From NCBI RefSeq assembly GCF_002266435.3, contig NZ_CP029426.2, forward strand, positions 1,394,001-1,458,000: a stretch of 64,000 nucleotides of DNA. Direction: 5' to 3'. The first letter of the stretch is position 1; every line of letters begins with the position of its first letter. This document shows, in pieces, positions 1 to 7,932 of this stretch. The notes below the pieces were generated by a model, which saw nothing but the letters and a program-made list of their open reading frames with translations, did no database searches and was not told where the DNA came from. This stretch comes from Bradyrhizobium amphicarpaeae. Its GTDB lineage: Bacteria; Pseudomonadota; Alphaproteobacteria; Rhizobiales; Xanthobacteraceae. Made by a program: the position numbers and the translations under genes.

Positions 1-815
1 AGGGGCTGCAGACCACCTACACCCAGATGATCTCCGACACGCTCGGCATCGCCATGGACAAGATCGACGTGGTCCAGGGCGACACCGATCTTGCGCAGGG
101 CTTTGGCAGCGTCGGCTCGCGCTCGCTGTTCGTCGGCGGCACGGCAGTTGCGGTCTCCTCCAACGATCTGATCCAGAAGGCGCGCGAGAAGGCGGCGAAC
201 GCGTTGGAGACCTCGATCGAGGACATCGAATATCAGGGCGGCATGCTCACCGTGGTCGGCACCGACCGCCGCATCAGCCTGTTCGATCTCGCCGAGAAGG
301 AAGGCGGCGCCAAGCTGAGCGTCGATTCCGAGGGCGAGGTCGACGGTCCGAGCTGGCCGAACGGCACGCATATCTGCGAGGTCGAGATCGACCCGGAGAC
401 CGGCGTCTCCAGGGTGGTGCGTTACACCACGGTCGACGACGTCGGTGTCGCCGTGAACCCGATGCTGGTCACCGGCCAGATCCATGGCGGCGTCGCGCAA
501 GGCATCGGCCAGGCACTGTATGAGGGCGTCTCGTATGATGCCGACGGCCAGCTCCTCACCGCGAGCTACCAGGACTACTGCATCCCGCGCGCCGACGACG
601 TCCCGCCGATCGTGGTGACGCTGGATGATTCCGCGCCCTGCCGCACCAATCCGCTCGGCGCAAAAGGCTGCGGCGAATCCGGCGCGATCGGCGGCCCGCC
701 TTGCGTCGCCAACGGCGTCATGGACGCGCTCGCCGAGCTCGGCATCACCCAGCTCAACACGCCCTTGACGCCGCAGAAGATCTGGCAGGCGATCAGGGAC
801 GCGAAGGCGAGCTGA
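1..815 (+). CDS. xanthine dehydrogenase-family molybdopterin-binding (large) subunit, 3' part
   Basis: This is the carboxy-terminal part, about 270 residues, of a large molybdopterin-binding subunit of the xanthine dehydrogenase/CO dehydrogenase (CoxL) family. The reading frame is open from base 3, so the gene begins upstream of the window. Visible family motifs are GLQTTYTQM, QGFGSVGSRS and, near the end, AKGCGESGAIGGPP. The Glu in KGCGES is the family's conserved Mo-site base. Such subunits hydroxylate a substrate carbon with water as oxygen donor and work with FAD and 2Fe-2S subunits, which would lie upstream. The substrate cannot be read from this fragment. True CO dehydrogenase needs the active-site loop Cys motif, which is not in view. 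Confidence 0.9.
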   Translation, partial: GLQTTYTQMISDTLGIAMDKIDVVQGDTDLAQGFGSVGSRSLFVGGTAVAVSSNDLIQKAREKAANALETSIEDIEYQGGMLTVVGTDRRISLFDLAEKEGGAKLSVDSEGEVDGPSWPNGTHICEVEIDPETGVSRVVRYTTVDDVGVAVNPMLVTGQIHGGVAQGIGQALYEGVSYDADGQLLTASYQDYCIPRADDVPPIVVTLDDSAPCRTNPLGAKGCGESGAIGGPPCVANGVMDALAELGITQLNTPLTPQKIWQAIRDAKAS

Positions 816-832
816 CGCTTTCGACCGCGTCT

Positions 833-919
833 CGTCATTGCGAGCGCAGCGAAGCAATCCAGAATCTCTCCGCAGAAGAGGTCTGGATTGCTTCGTCGCA
901 AAGGCTCCTCGCAATGACG
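833..919. repeat. intergenic palindromic repeat, family A (CGTCATTGCGAG)
   Basis: This is an imperfect inverted repeat of about 87 bp. It starts CGTCATTGCGAGCGCAGCGA, continues into AAGCAATCCAGA, and returns as TCTGGATTGCTTCG...CTCGCAATGACG. Related copies lie at 10387-10467, 29027-29102 and 52065-52187. It sits between the stops of two convergent genes and could fold as a bidirectional terminator-like hairpin. Confidence 0.85.
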
Positions 920-929
920 GAGGAGAGAG

Positions 930-2126
930 CTAAATCCCCAGCATCATCTTCGCGATAATATCGCGCTGGATCTCCGACGTGCCGCCGAAGATCGTATACG
1001 CCCGGCCGTTGAGATATTCCGGCACCGTGGTCAGCATCTCCTCAGGCGTCGCCGGCTCATGATTGAGCTGGTAGAGCGGGCGCATCGGCTCGACCGCGAG
1101 GGCGTCGTGGCCGATCACGTCGACGCCGAGCTTCGTCACGGCCTGGCGGATTTCGCTGTTGCGCAGCTTCAGGATCGAGGACACCGCGCCGGGATTCTGT
1201 CCGGTCTGCAGCGCCGAGAGCACCCGCAGCTCGGTCATCTCCAGTGCGTCGATGTCGACCTCGACTTCGGAGATGCGAGAGGCGATATCGGGGCTGTCGA
1301 TGGCGCGGCCGGTCAGATCCGATTCAGCGAGATCCGCGATCGCCTTCAAGCCCTCGCGCAGCTTGGCTGAGGCGATGCCCGAACCGCGCTCGAACTCCAG
1401 CAGATATTTGCCGTAGGTCCAGCCCTTGCCTTCGTCACCGACGCGGTTGGCAACGGGGACGCGGACGTCGTCGAAGAACACCTGGTTGACCTCGTGATCA
1501 CCGCCGATGGTGAGGATGGGGCGCGTGGTGATCCCCGGCGTCGTCATGTCGATCAGGATGAAGCTGATGCCGTCCTGCTGGCGCTCGCCGTCGCTGGTGC
1601 GCACCAACGCGAACATGCGGTTGGCGTGGTGGGCGTGCGTGGTCCAGATCTTGGTGCCGTTGATGACGTAGTCGTCGCCGTCCCGCACCGCGCGGGTCTT
1701 GAGCGAGGAGAGGTCGGAGCCGGAGCCCGGCTCGGAATAGCCCTGGCACCAATAGTCCTCGCCGGAGAGAATCCGCGGCAGGTAGAAGTTCTTCTGCTCT
1801 GGACTGCCGAAGCCGATGATGACCGGCCCGACCATCTTCACGCCCATCACGTTGACATTGGGCACGCCGGCGCGTGCGGACTCCGTCTCGAAAATCCAGC
1901 GCTGCGCCGGCGTCCAGGCCGGCCCGCCATGCTCCACCGGCCACCCCGGAGCGCCCCAGCCATTGGCGTGCAGCGCGCGCTGCCAGGCCATGCCGATATC
2001 AGGGTCGGAGAACACCGACGGCGTCAGCGCGGTCGCGCGCTTCATCTCCTCGGTGAGATTTTTCGCGATGAAGCCGCGCACCTCGTCCTGGAAGGCGCGC
2101 TCTTCGGCATTGAAACTGAGGTCCAT
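930..2126 (-). CDS. acyl-CoA dehydrogenase family protein (subunit 1 of a probable pair)
   Basis: A 398-residue acyl-CoA dehydrogenase, which would oxidise an acyl-CoA at C2-C3 with FAD and pass electrons to ETF. The FAD/substrate motif YSEPGSGSDLSSL lies near residue 130, and the carboxy-terminus reads IFGGTSEIQRDIIAKMMLG. The Glu found in the classical YEG motif of medium-chain enzymes is absent here. A GGGAGA ribosome-binding site lies 6 bases before the ATG. It is the last gene of a three-gene minus-strand operon, 15 bases after a second, dissimilar acyl-CoA dehydrogenase. Adjacent dissimilar pairs of this kind, such as the actinobacterial steroid-side-chain FadE proteins, often form alpha2beta2 heterotetramers. 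The substrate is unknown. Confidence 0.9.
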   Translation of the reverse strand: MDLSFNAEERAFQDEVRGFIAKNLTEEMKRATALTPSVFSDPDIGMAWQRALHANGWGAPGWPVEHGGPAWTPAQRWIFETESARAGVPNVNVMGVKMVGPVIIGFGSPEQKNFYLPRILSGEDYWCQGYSEPGSGSDLSSLKTRAVRDGDDYVINGTKIWTTHAHHANRMFALVRTSDGERQQDGISFILIDMTTPGITTRPILTIGGDHEVNQVFFDDVRVPVANRVGDEGKGWTYGKYLLEFERGSGIASAKLREGLKAIADLAESDLTGRAIDSPDIASRISEVEVDIDALEMTELRVLSALQTGQNPGAVSSILKLRNSEIRQAVTKLGVDVIGHDALAVEPMRPLYQLNHEPATPEEMLTTVPEYLNGRAYTIFGGTSEIQRDIIAKMMLGI

Positions 2127-2141
2127 GAGGCTCTCCCGGTG

Positions 2142-3281
2142 TCAGGCCTTGCGGCCGAGTTCGGCGTGACGGGCATAATGATGCGCGCTGCCGCCGAACA
2201 GTGTGTCGAAGGCGACGAGCCGCTTGAAATAGGCACCGACCTCGAGCTCCTCGGTGACGCCCATGCCGCCGTGAAGCTGGATCGACTGCTCGCCGACGAA
2301 GCGCGCGCATTTGCCAATCTTCGCTTTCGCGCCGGACGCCGCCCGGGCCCGCTCGGTCGGCGCAGCATCCACCTTCAATGCCGCCCGCAACGCCATCGAG
2401 CGCGCTTCGTCGACCTGCATCGCCATGTCGGCGAGGCGGTGGCGGATGACCTGGTTGGCCGACAGCGGCCGGCCGAACTGTTTTCGGATCTTGGTGTAGT
2501 CGAGCGTGGTGTCCAGCAGCGTCTGCATGATGCCGACGGCCTCCGCACCCAGCGCGGCCATGGCGCGATCGACCGCCCATTCGATCGCCGGCAGCGCGTC
2601 GCCGCCGTCACCGAGCAGGGCGTCTTCCGGCAGATGCAGATCGGACAGTGTGAGGTTGCAGGCGCGTCCGCCGCCGAGGCGCGGATAGTCGGAAATCGCA
2701 AGCCCCGGCGCTGTTGCCGGGACCACGAACAGGCCGATCCGTCCCGAAGGGCCGTGATGGTCGTGCATGAGCGCGGAGACGATGATCTCATCGGCGGCGT
2801 GGCCATCGAGCACCGCGATCTTGCTGCCGGCGAGGCGCCAGCCTTGCGCCGTCCTGGTCGCCGATGTCGCGACCTTGGCAAGATCGAACCTTGCCGCGCG
2901 CTCCGAATGCGCAAAAGCGAGCTTCAACGATCCATCGGCGATCTTCGGCAGGCTCGCCTGCTTCTGCTCATCGGTGCCGCATCTGGCGATCAGTGCGGCC
3001 CCCAGCACCACGGTCGCGACATAGGGCTCCGACACCAGCCCCCGGCCGAACGCTTCCATCAGGATGCCGATCTCGACCGCGCCGCCGCCGAGGCCGTCGA
3101 ACTCCTCGGGAATCGGCAGCGCCAGCCAGCCGAGCTCGGCGAATTGTTTCCACACCGCCGGGCTGAAGCCGAGCGGATCGTTCGCCATCTTGCGACGGTG
3201 ATCGGCGTCGTAGCTTCCGGCCACGAAGCGCTCCGCGCTCTCGCGCAGCAGCCGTTGCTCGTCACTGAGATTGAGATCCAT
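2142..3281 (-). CDS. acyl-CoA dehydrogenase family protein (subunit 2 of a probable pair)
   Basis: A 379-residue acyl-CoA dehydrogenase-fold protein starting MDLNLSDEQRLLRESAERF. The frame stays open much further upstream, but only as the antisense of the hydratase gene. The ATG at 3281 lies 5 bases past the hydratase stop and gives the family amino-terminus. The substrate-side motif reads SERAARFDLA instead of the usual TEP-GSD, and the carboxy-terminus has LHGGMGVTEELEVGAYFKR followed by LFGGSAHHY. Both points suggest a divergent partner subunit rather than a self-sufficient enzyme. It lies between the enoyl-CoA hydratase and the other dehydrogenase in one operon. Confidence 0.88.
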   Translation of the reverse strand: MDLNLSDEQRLLRESAERFVAGSYDADHRRKMANDPLGFSPAVWKQFAELGWLALPIPEEFDGLGGGAVEIGILMEAFGRGLVSEPYVATVVLGAALIARCGTDEQKQASLPKIADGSLKLAFAHSERAARFDLAKVATSATRTAQGWRLAGSKIAVLDGHAADEIIVSALMHDHHGPSGRIGLFVVPATAPGLAISDYPRLGGGRACNLTLSDLHLPEDALLGDGGDALPAIEWAVDRAMAALGAEAVGIMQTLLDTTLDYTKIRKQFGRPLSANQVIRHRLADMAMQVDEARSMALRAALKVDAAPTERARAASGAKAKIGKCARFVGEQSIQLHGGMGVTEELEVGAYFKRLVAFDTLFGGSAHHYARHAELGRKA

Positions 3282-3286
3282 TGCGT

Positions 3287-4141
3287 CTACTCCGCGGCCG
3301 CCGGCGGCTTGCGCACCGAGGGATGCAGGCCGGAGGGATCGACGATCATTCCGAACTCCTGAAGATTGTGCGCGTGGCAGAGCTGATGCAGCGCAAAGGC
3401 CTGGTCGATCGCGGCGGGCTGGCCCATCACATCGACCGAGCGGTTCACCGCTTCCTTGGTCATCTTCAGCGCGAATGACGGCTTTGCCGCGATCCTGCGC
3501 GCCAGCGCCAGCGTGCTCGCCGTCAGCTCCGCGCGCGGCACGACCTGGTTGACCATGCCCAGCTGCTGCGCCACCTCGGCGCTCCAGTTGTCGGCGGTGA
3601 ACAGGAATTCCTTGGCCTTGCGCGGGCCGAGCTCCCAGGGATGCACGAACCATTCGACGCCGCACACGCCCATGGTGACGACGGGATCGCAAAATTGCGC
3701 ATCGTCGCTGGCGACGATGAGGTCGCAGGCCCAGGCCAGCATCAGTCCGCCGGCGATGCACTTGCCGTGGACCTCGGCAATGGTCGGCTTTGCCAGGTTG
3801 CGCCAGCGCCGGGTGATCTGGAGATAGATTTCCTGCTCGCGCGCGAAGCGGCCATGGGCATTGGGTTCGGCAAAGCCGCCCCAATTCCCGATCGGTGGAA
3901 AATCGACCCCGGCGGTATTTTTGCCGCCGGGCCGCAGATCGTGGCCGGACGAGAAGTGCGGGCCGTTGCCGGCGAGGATGATCACCTTGACCTCATCGTC
4001 CTGCACCGCCGCGTCGAAGGCGGCGTTGAGGTCGTAGGTCATCTGCAGGTTCTGCGCGTTGCGCGCCTCCGGCCGGTTCATCACGATCCGGGTGACCGCC
4101 GGATCCGGCCTCTCCACGAGGATGGTTTCGAACGAGGTCAT
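3287..4141 (-). CDS. enoyl-CoA hydratase/isomerase family protein
   Basis: A 284-residue crotonase-fold protein and the first gene of the minus-strand operon with two acyl-CoA dehydrogenases. The first oxyanion-hole segment is HFSSGHDL (about residues 62-69). The second, HGKCIAGGLMLAWACDL, follows near residue 130. It would hydrate the 2-enoyl-CoA made by the paired dehydrogenase. The usual first catalytic Glu position in GG-L-L is not obviously occupied, so isomerase or other crotonase chemistry is possible. GAGGGGG lies 7 bases before the ATG. The promoter should lie in 4142-4321, shared with the divergent lemA. Confidence 0.88.
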   Translation of the reverse strand: MTSFETILVERPDPAVTRIVMNRPEARNAQNLQMTYDLNAAFDAAVQDDEVKVIILAGNGPHFSSGHDLRPGGKNTAGVDFPPIGNWGGFAEPNAHGRFAREQEIYLQITRRWRNLAKPTIAEVHGKCIAGGLMLAWACDLIVASDDAQFCDPVVTMGVCGVEWFVHPWELGPRKAKEFLFTADNWSAEVAQQLGMVNQVVPRAELTASTLALARRIAAKPSFALKMTKEAVNRSVDVMGQPAAIDQAFALHQLCHAHNLQEFGMIVDPSGLHPSVRKPPAAAE

Positions 4142-4321
4142 CGCGCTTCCCCCTCAGCGTTTCCAGTTTGATCTTATTGTTCCGCCAAGTTGACTATGTC
4201 GGCCAGGGATAGGCAAGAGGCTTGCGTCAGTCGGCTGCTTTTCGCGCCGCCGGCACAAGATGTCTGGCATCACGCGCGCTCAATCTGGTAGTTTGCGCCA
4301 GATTCCACCGGGAGAAATTTA

Positions 4322-4924
4322 ATGCGCAAGATCCTGACCGTGCTGGCGGCGCTGGCCTCGCTGAGCCTCACCAATTGCGGCTACAACGCGATCCAGAGCG
4401 AGGACGAGCAGATCAAGGCCAATTGGTCCGAGGTCGTGAACCAGTATCAGCGCCGCGCTGATCTCGTGCCCAACCTCGTCAACTCGGTGAAGGGCTTTGC
4501 CCAGCAGGAGAAGGACGTGCTGCTCGGCGTCACCAATGCCCGCGCCAAGGTCGGCAGCATCCAGGCGACGCCGGAGGTGCTGAACGATCCCGCCGCCTTC
4601 CAGAAGTTCCAGGCCGCCCAAGGCGAGCTCTCCAGCGCGCTGTCGCGGCTGCTGGTGGTCACAGAGAATTACCCGCAGCTGAAGTCGGATGCGCTGTTCA
4701 AGGATTTGATGTCGCAGCTGGAGGGCACCGAGAACCGGATCACGGTGGCGCGCAACCGCTACATCAAGTCGGTGCAGGACTATAACGTCACCATCCGCTC
4801 GTTCCCGAGCAACCTCACCGCGATGGTGTTCGGCTACAAGGAGAAGCCGAACTTCTCGGTCGCAAACGAGAAGGAAATCTCGACCGCGCCGAAGGTGGAT
4901 TTCAACACCGCGCCGGCGAAGTAA
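4322..4924 (+). CDS. lemA: LemA family lipoprotein
   Basis: A 200-residue LemA-family protein with an amino-terminal signal sequence ending in the lipobox-like LTNC (Cys 19), so probably a membrane-anchored lipoprotein. The family core is clear: NWSEVVNQYQRRADLVPNLV and later EGTENRITVARNRY, which form long antiparallel helices. GGGAGA lies 6 bases before the ATG. It heads a co-directional set with two TPM-domain proteins. LemA and TPM/YgcG genes are frequently neighbours in bacteria, but the shared function is not established. Membrane-associated protein quality control is a common guess only. Confidence 0.92.
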   Translation: MRKILTVLAALASLSLTNCGYNAIQSEDEQIKANWSEVVNQYQRRADLVPNLVNSVKGFAQQEKDVLLGVTNARAKVGSIQATPEVLNDPAAFQKFQAAQGELSSALSRLLVVTENYPQLKSDALFKDLMSQLEGTENRITVARNRYIKSVQDYNVTIRSFPSNLTAMVFGYKEKPNFSVANEKEISTAPKVDFNTAPAK

Positions 4925-4960
4925 GCGCGTTCAGTCCCGATGCCTAACACACACTCCGCT

Positions 4961-5061
4961 GTCATTCCCCGCGAAGGCGGGGAATCCAGTACGCCGCGGC
5001 CTCTCCGTATCTCGCTGGCGTCTTTGGAATACTGGATCGCCCGGTCAAGCCGGGCGATGAC
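4961..5061. repeat. intergenic palindromic repeat, family B (GTCATTCCCCGCGAAGG)
   Basis: An inverted repeat of about 101 bp. The left arm starts GTCATTCCCCGCGAAGGCGG and reaches GAATCCAGTA. The right arm is TACTGGATCGCCCGGTCAAG followed by CCGGGCGATGAC. Related copies are at 25860-25959 and 33423-33523. The terminal GATGAC carries the ATG used as the likely start of the next gene. Confidence 0.85.
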
Positions 5062-5956
5062 GCTGAATGTGTGGCGCGTGGTTTTCGTTGCAGCACTCGT
5101 CCTCGCCCTCGCATTCCCCGCCTTCGCCGACGTCGCCATCCCCCAACTCACCGGCCGCGTGGTCGATCAGACCGGCACGCTCTCCAGCAGCGACATCGCC
5201 TCGCTGTCGCAGAAGCTGCGTGACTTCGAGACGCGCAAGGGCAGCCAGATCGCCGTCCTGATCGTGCCGACCACGCAGCCGGAGACGATCGAGCAATTCT
5301 CGATTCGGGTCGCGGAGGCCTGGAAGATCGGCCGCAAGAAGATCGACGACGGCGCGATCCTCGTCGTCGCCAAGAACGACCGGCATCTGCGCATCGAGGT
5401 CGGCTACGGCCTCGAAGGTGCGCTCACCGACGTCACCTCGCGGCGGATCATCGACGAAATCATCACGCCGAAATTCAGGAGCGGCGATTTCGCCGGCGGT
5501 ATCGCTGACGGCGTCGAGCGCATGATACGGGTGATCGACGGCGAACCCCTGCCGGTTCCTTCGCCCACCGTGAACTTCGGCAGTCTCGATGACCTTGCAC
5601 CGCTGTTCATCGTCACGCTGTTCGTATCGGTGGGCATCGGCGGCGCCTTCCGCGCCGCGCTCGGGCGGCTGCTCGGGTCAATCGCGACCGGCGGCATCAT
5701 CGCGGCGCTGAGCTGGTTCATTCTCGGGTCTGTCGGACTTGCCCTCGCGCTGGGTGGTCTCGGCTTCATCATCGGATTTATCGCTGATCTATTTTCGGCG
5801 ATCACGCCCGGCACCGGCCGCTCGCGCGGCGGCTCGTGGTCGAGCGGCTCGTCGTCGGGCGGCTGGAGCAGCGGATCGTCGAGCAGCAGTGACAGCGGCA
5901 GCTTCAGCGGCGGCGGCGGCAGTTTTGGCGGCGGCGGCGCCTCGGGGAGCTGGTAG
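5057..5956 (+). CDS. TPM-domain (YgcG-like) secreted/membrane protein
   Basis: A 299-residue protein. The ATG at 5057 gives a good signal peptide (VVFVAALVLALAFPAFA, cleavage before DVAIPQL). The frame is open back to 4940, but those 39 codons are all repeat DNA. A TPM domain covers roughly mature residues 10-140, with RVVDQTGTLS, GSQIAVLIVPTT and the DDGAILVVAKNDRHLRIEVG strand region. It is followed by two or three hydrophobic segments and a Gly/Ser-rich tail (SRGGSWSSGSSSGG...GGGGASGSW). TPM domains occur in thylakoid and bacterial envelope proteins, and some have phosphatase activity. It is the middle gene of lemA-TPM-TPM. Its start codon lies inside the palindromic repeat. Confidence 0.88.
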   Translation: MTLNVWRVVFVAALVLALAFPAFADVAIPQLTGRVVDQTGTLSSSDIASLSQKLRDFETRKGSQIAVLIVPTTQPETIEQFSIRVAEAWKIGRKKIDDGAILVVAKNDRHLRIEVGYGLEGALTDVTSRRIIDEIITPKFRSGDFAGGIADGVERMIRVIDGEPLPVPSPTVNFGSLDDLAPLFIVTLFVSVGIGGAFRAALGRLLGSIATGGIIAALSWFILGSVGLALALGGLGFIIGFIADLFSAITPGTGRSRGGSWSSGSSSGGWSSGSSSSSDSGSFSGGGGSFGGGGASGSW

Positions 5957-5961
5957 CGGTC

Positions 5962-6459
5962 ATGAGCATCAAACGCATTGCCAGACATCTCGTGCAGCAT
6001 CATTGGCGGGCACAGCAGATCTTTCCGCCAGCCGTGCTCGGGCGCATCGAGCAGGCCATCAAGCAGGGCGAGACCACCCATTCCGGTCAGGTCCGCTTCG
6101 TGGTCGAAGGCGCCCTCGACGGCGCGCCGCTGTTCCGCAACCAGCCGGCCCGCGAGCGTGCGCTCGACGTGTTCTCGCATCTGCGCATCTGGGACACCGC
6201 GCACAACAACGGCGTCCTGATCTATCTCCTGCTCGCCGACCGCGATGTCGAGATCGTCGCCGACCGCGGCATCCACGCCAAGGTCGGTGCCGAGGGATGG
6301 GAAAGCATCTGCCGCGCGATGGAGACCGAATTCAGGTCGGGCCAGTTCGAGCGCGGCGTGATCGACGGCATCGCAGCGGTGTCGCGCGAGCTGGCGCGGC
6401 ATTTTCCGCCGCAGGGCCTGCAGAGTAACGAGTTGCCGGATGCGCCCGTCGTGATGTGA
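5962..6459 (+). CDS. TPM-domain protein, short
   Basis: A 165-residue protein starting 5 bases after the previous stop. It contains one TPM-type domain without a signal peptide: IWDTAHNNGVLIYLLLADRD, VEIVADRGIHAKV and FRSGQFERGVIDGI align with the DDGAILVVA, IEVGYGLEG and FRSGDFAGGIADGV segments of the preceding gene. The upstream half (QQIFPPAVLGRIEQAIKQGE) is the domain's amino-terminal helix. Probably cytoplasmic or membrane-associated and working with the LemA and TPM partners of the same operon. Function not known. Confidence 0.85.
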   Translation: MSIKRIARHLVQHHWRAQQIFPPAVLGRIEQAIKQGETTHSGQVRFVVEGALDGAPLFRNQPARERALDVFSHLRIWDTAHNNGVLIYLLLADRDVEIVADRGIHAKVGAEGWESICRAMETEFRSGQFERGVIDGIAAVSRELARHFPPQGLQSNELPDAPVVM

Positions 6460-6510
6460 ACGAGTGTGATGTGAGGCGCTGCGCGCGTGCGCACGCTGCC
6501 ACTCTCTCTC

Positions 6511-6635
6511 CGTCATCCTGAGGTGCAAGCCATGTGGCGCAGCGCGCCGCATGGAGAGCCTCGAAGCATGAACGGTCGAGCTACAGCCGGGCCGTCGTCC
6601 TTCGAGGCTCGCTCCGCTCGCACCTCAGGATGACG
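6511..6635. repeat. intergenic palindromic repeat, family C (CGTCATCCTGAGG)
   Basis: An inverted repeat whose ends are CGTCATCCTGAGGTGC and GCACCTCAGGATGACG (perfect complements) around a variable centre that includes GAGCCTCGAAG and CTTCGAGGCTC arms. It lies in the 385-base gap 6460-6844. The rest of that gap holds no convincing gene, only the presumed promoter of the GTG-start gene at 6845. A related element is at 38951-39088. Confidence 0.85.
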
Positions 6636-6844
6636 GAAGCGAGATAGCTGCCTAGCGCATATTCCGCAGCCGTTCATCTTGCGCCGGTTACAAATTGTTT
6701 CACGCCCGCCACACCGGTTCCATCTTCCCGGCTCAATTCAGCCCCTGATGACTTCCTAAAATTTCGGTAAGCGGGTCCGCAGGTAAGGATTTCGCAAGCA
6801 ATGAAAGTTACCAAAAGGTCAACCCAGACTGGAGTATTTGAGCC

Positions 6845-7840
6845 GTGAGCGAACCAATGCCCGAGCAGGCTGCCCAGGACACCGGCGTCGTCGAAGCTGC
6901 TGCGACCGCGCCGCAGGCGATCGAGGGCGCCGGGATCGAGGCTCCCTCGATTGCGCCGGACCACGAGGCGCCGCCCAAACCTGATCCGGTCAAGATCGAG
7001 CCGCCAAAAATCGAAGCATCCCGGATTGAGGCGCCTAAGCTCGAAGCCAGAGCCGAGGCCAAGCCCGAGCCGAAGCCCGGCAAGCTCATCGTCATGGCGC
7101 CTTCGGAGCGGTCGCGGAACGGCTCGTGGGACCGCGAGGATTTTGCCCCGCATGTGAAAGCGGAAGAGGCGCGCGAGACCGGCGGCAAGCGCCGTCTGTC
7201 GGCGATGGCCGCGGTGGTAGCGATCGCGGCGAGCGTCGGCGCGATCAGCGGCGCGCTCGCAACTGCCGGCATGATGCACTTCGCCGCCCCCGCGAAGGCG
7301 CCGGTGCAGGTCGCCGACACCAGCGCGCTCGATGCTTCGGTGGCCCGGATCGATGCCGACCTCGTCGCGCTCAAGGCCAATGTCGAGCACAGCTCGAAAA
7401 CCGGTATCACCCAGTTCAATCGCGCCAACGACCGTCTCGACAAGCTCGAGAAGGCGCAGGCCGAGCCGATGGCGAAGATCGCAAAACTGTCGGAGACCGT
7501 CGACAAGCTCCGCGTCGCGCCGCCCGCCGCTCCCGCGCAGGCCGCTGCAGCGGTGCCCAAGGAGACCACCGGCTCGATCGCACCGGCCCAGGTCGCGACT
7601 GCCGCCGCACCGCCTCCGGTGCCGGCCGCGCCCAAGACCGAGGTCGGCCGTATGCCGACGGTCGACGGCTGGCGGCTGCGCAACGCCGCCAATGGCGGTG
7701 CACTGATCGAAGGCCGTGACGGCCTCTACGAGGTCTATCCGGGCGATCCCATCCCCGGCGTTGGCCGCGTCGATGCGATCCGCCGGCAGGACGGCCGTTG
7801 GGTTGTCGTCACCAGCAAGGGGCTGATCGTCTCGCGCTGA
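6845..7840 (+). CDS. single-span membrane protein with Pro/Glu/Lys-rich amino-terminus and coiled coil (unknown function)
   Basis: A 331-residue protein, GTG start with GGAG about 10 bases upstream (an ATG four codons later is the alternative). Residues 1-115 are low-complexity and rich in Pro, Glu, Lys and Ala, with KIEPPKIEASRIEAPKLEA-type repeats. One membrane span follows (about 120-145, MAAVVAIAASVGAISGALAT). Then comes a helix-forming segment with heptad-like Leu/Ile spacing (about 160-225), an Ala/Pro linker, and a compact carboxy-terminal domain (GWRLRNAANGGALIEGRDGL...VVVTSKGLIVSR). The topology suggests a periplasmic globular tail. I do not recognise a named family; similar proteins are probably common in Bradyrhizobium. 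It ends at a strong terminator. Confidence 0.8.
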   Translation: MSEPMPEQAAQDTGVVEAAATAPQAIEGAGIEAPSIAPDHEAPPKPDPVKIEPPKIEASRIEAPKLEARAEAKPEPKPGKLIVMAPSERSRNGSWDREDFAPHVKAEEARETGGKRRLSAMAAVVAIAASVGAISGALATAGMMHFAAPAKAPVQVADTSALDASVARIDADLVALKANVEHSSKTGITQFNRANDRLDKLEKAQAEPMAKIAKLSETVDKLRVAPPAAPAQAAAAVPKETTGSIAPAQVATAAAPPPVPAAPKTEVGRMPTVDGWRLRNAANGGALIEGRDGLYEVYPGDPIPGVGRVDAIRRQDGRWVVVTSKGLIVSR

Positions 7841-7861
7841 GCGGCCCAGATACGATTTTCG

Positions 7862-7895
7862 AAAGGCGCTTCACCACCATGTGAAGCGCCTTTTT
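7862..7895 (+). terminator. rho-independent terminator
   Basis: A perfect 11-bp stem, AGGCGCTTCAC (7864-7874) with GTGAAGCGCCT (7881-7891) and loop CACCAT, runs into TTTTT. It lies 22 bases after the stop of the preceding gene. Confidence 0.92.
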
Positions 7896-7932
7896 GCTTG
7901 AATAGGCCGACCGCCGCGGTGTTACCTCAGGC

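Noticed and set aside
1494..3362. Long open frame (over 600 codons) on the plus strand
   Set aside because: It is the antisense of the two acyl-CoA dehydrogenase genes. Its product is Arg/His/Ala-rich and has no family features; GC-rich third positions keep opposite frames open.
4940..5056. Amino-terminal extension of the TPM protein
   Set aside because: These 39 codons are palindromic repeat sequence and would put a signal peptide in the middle of the protein.
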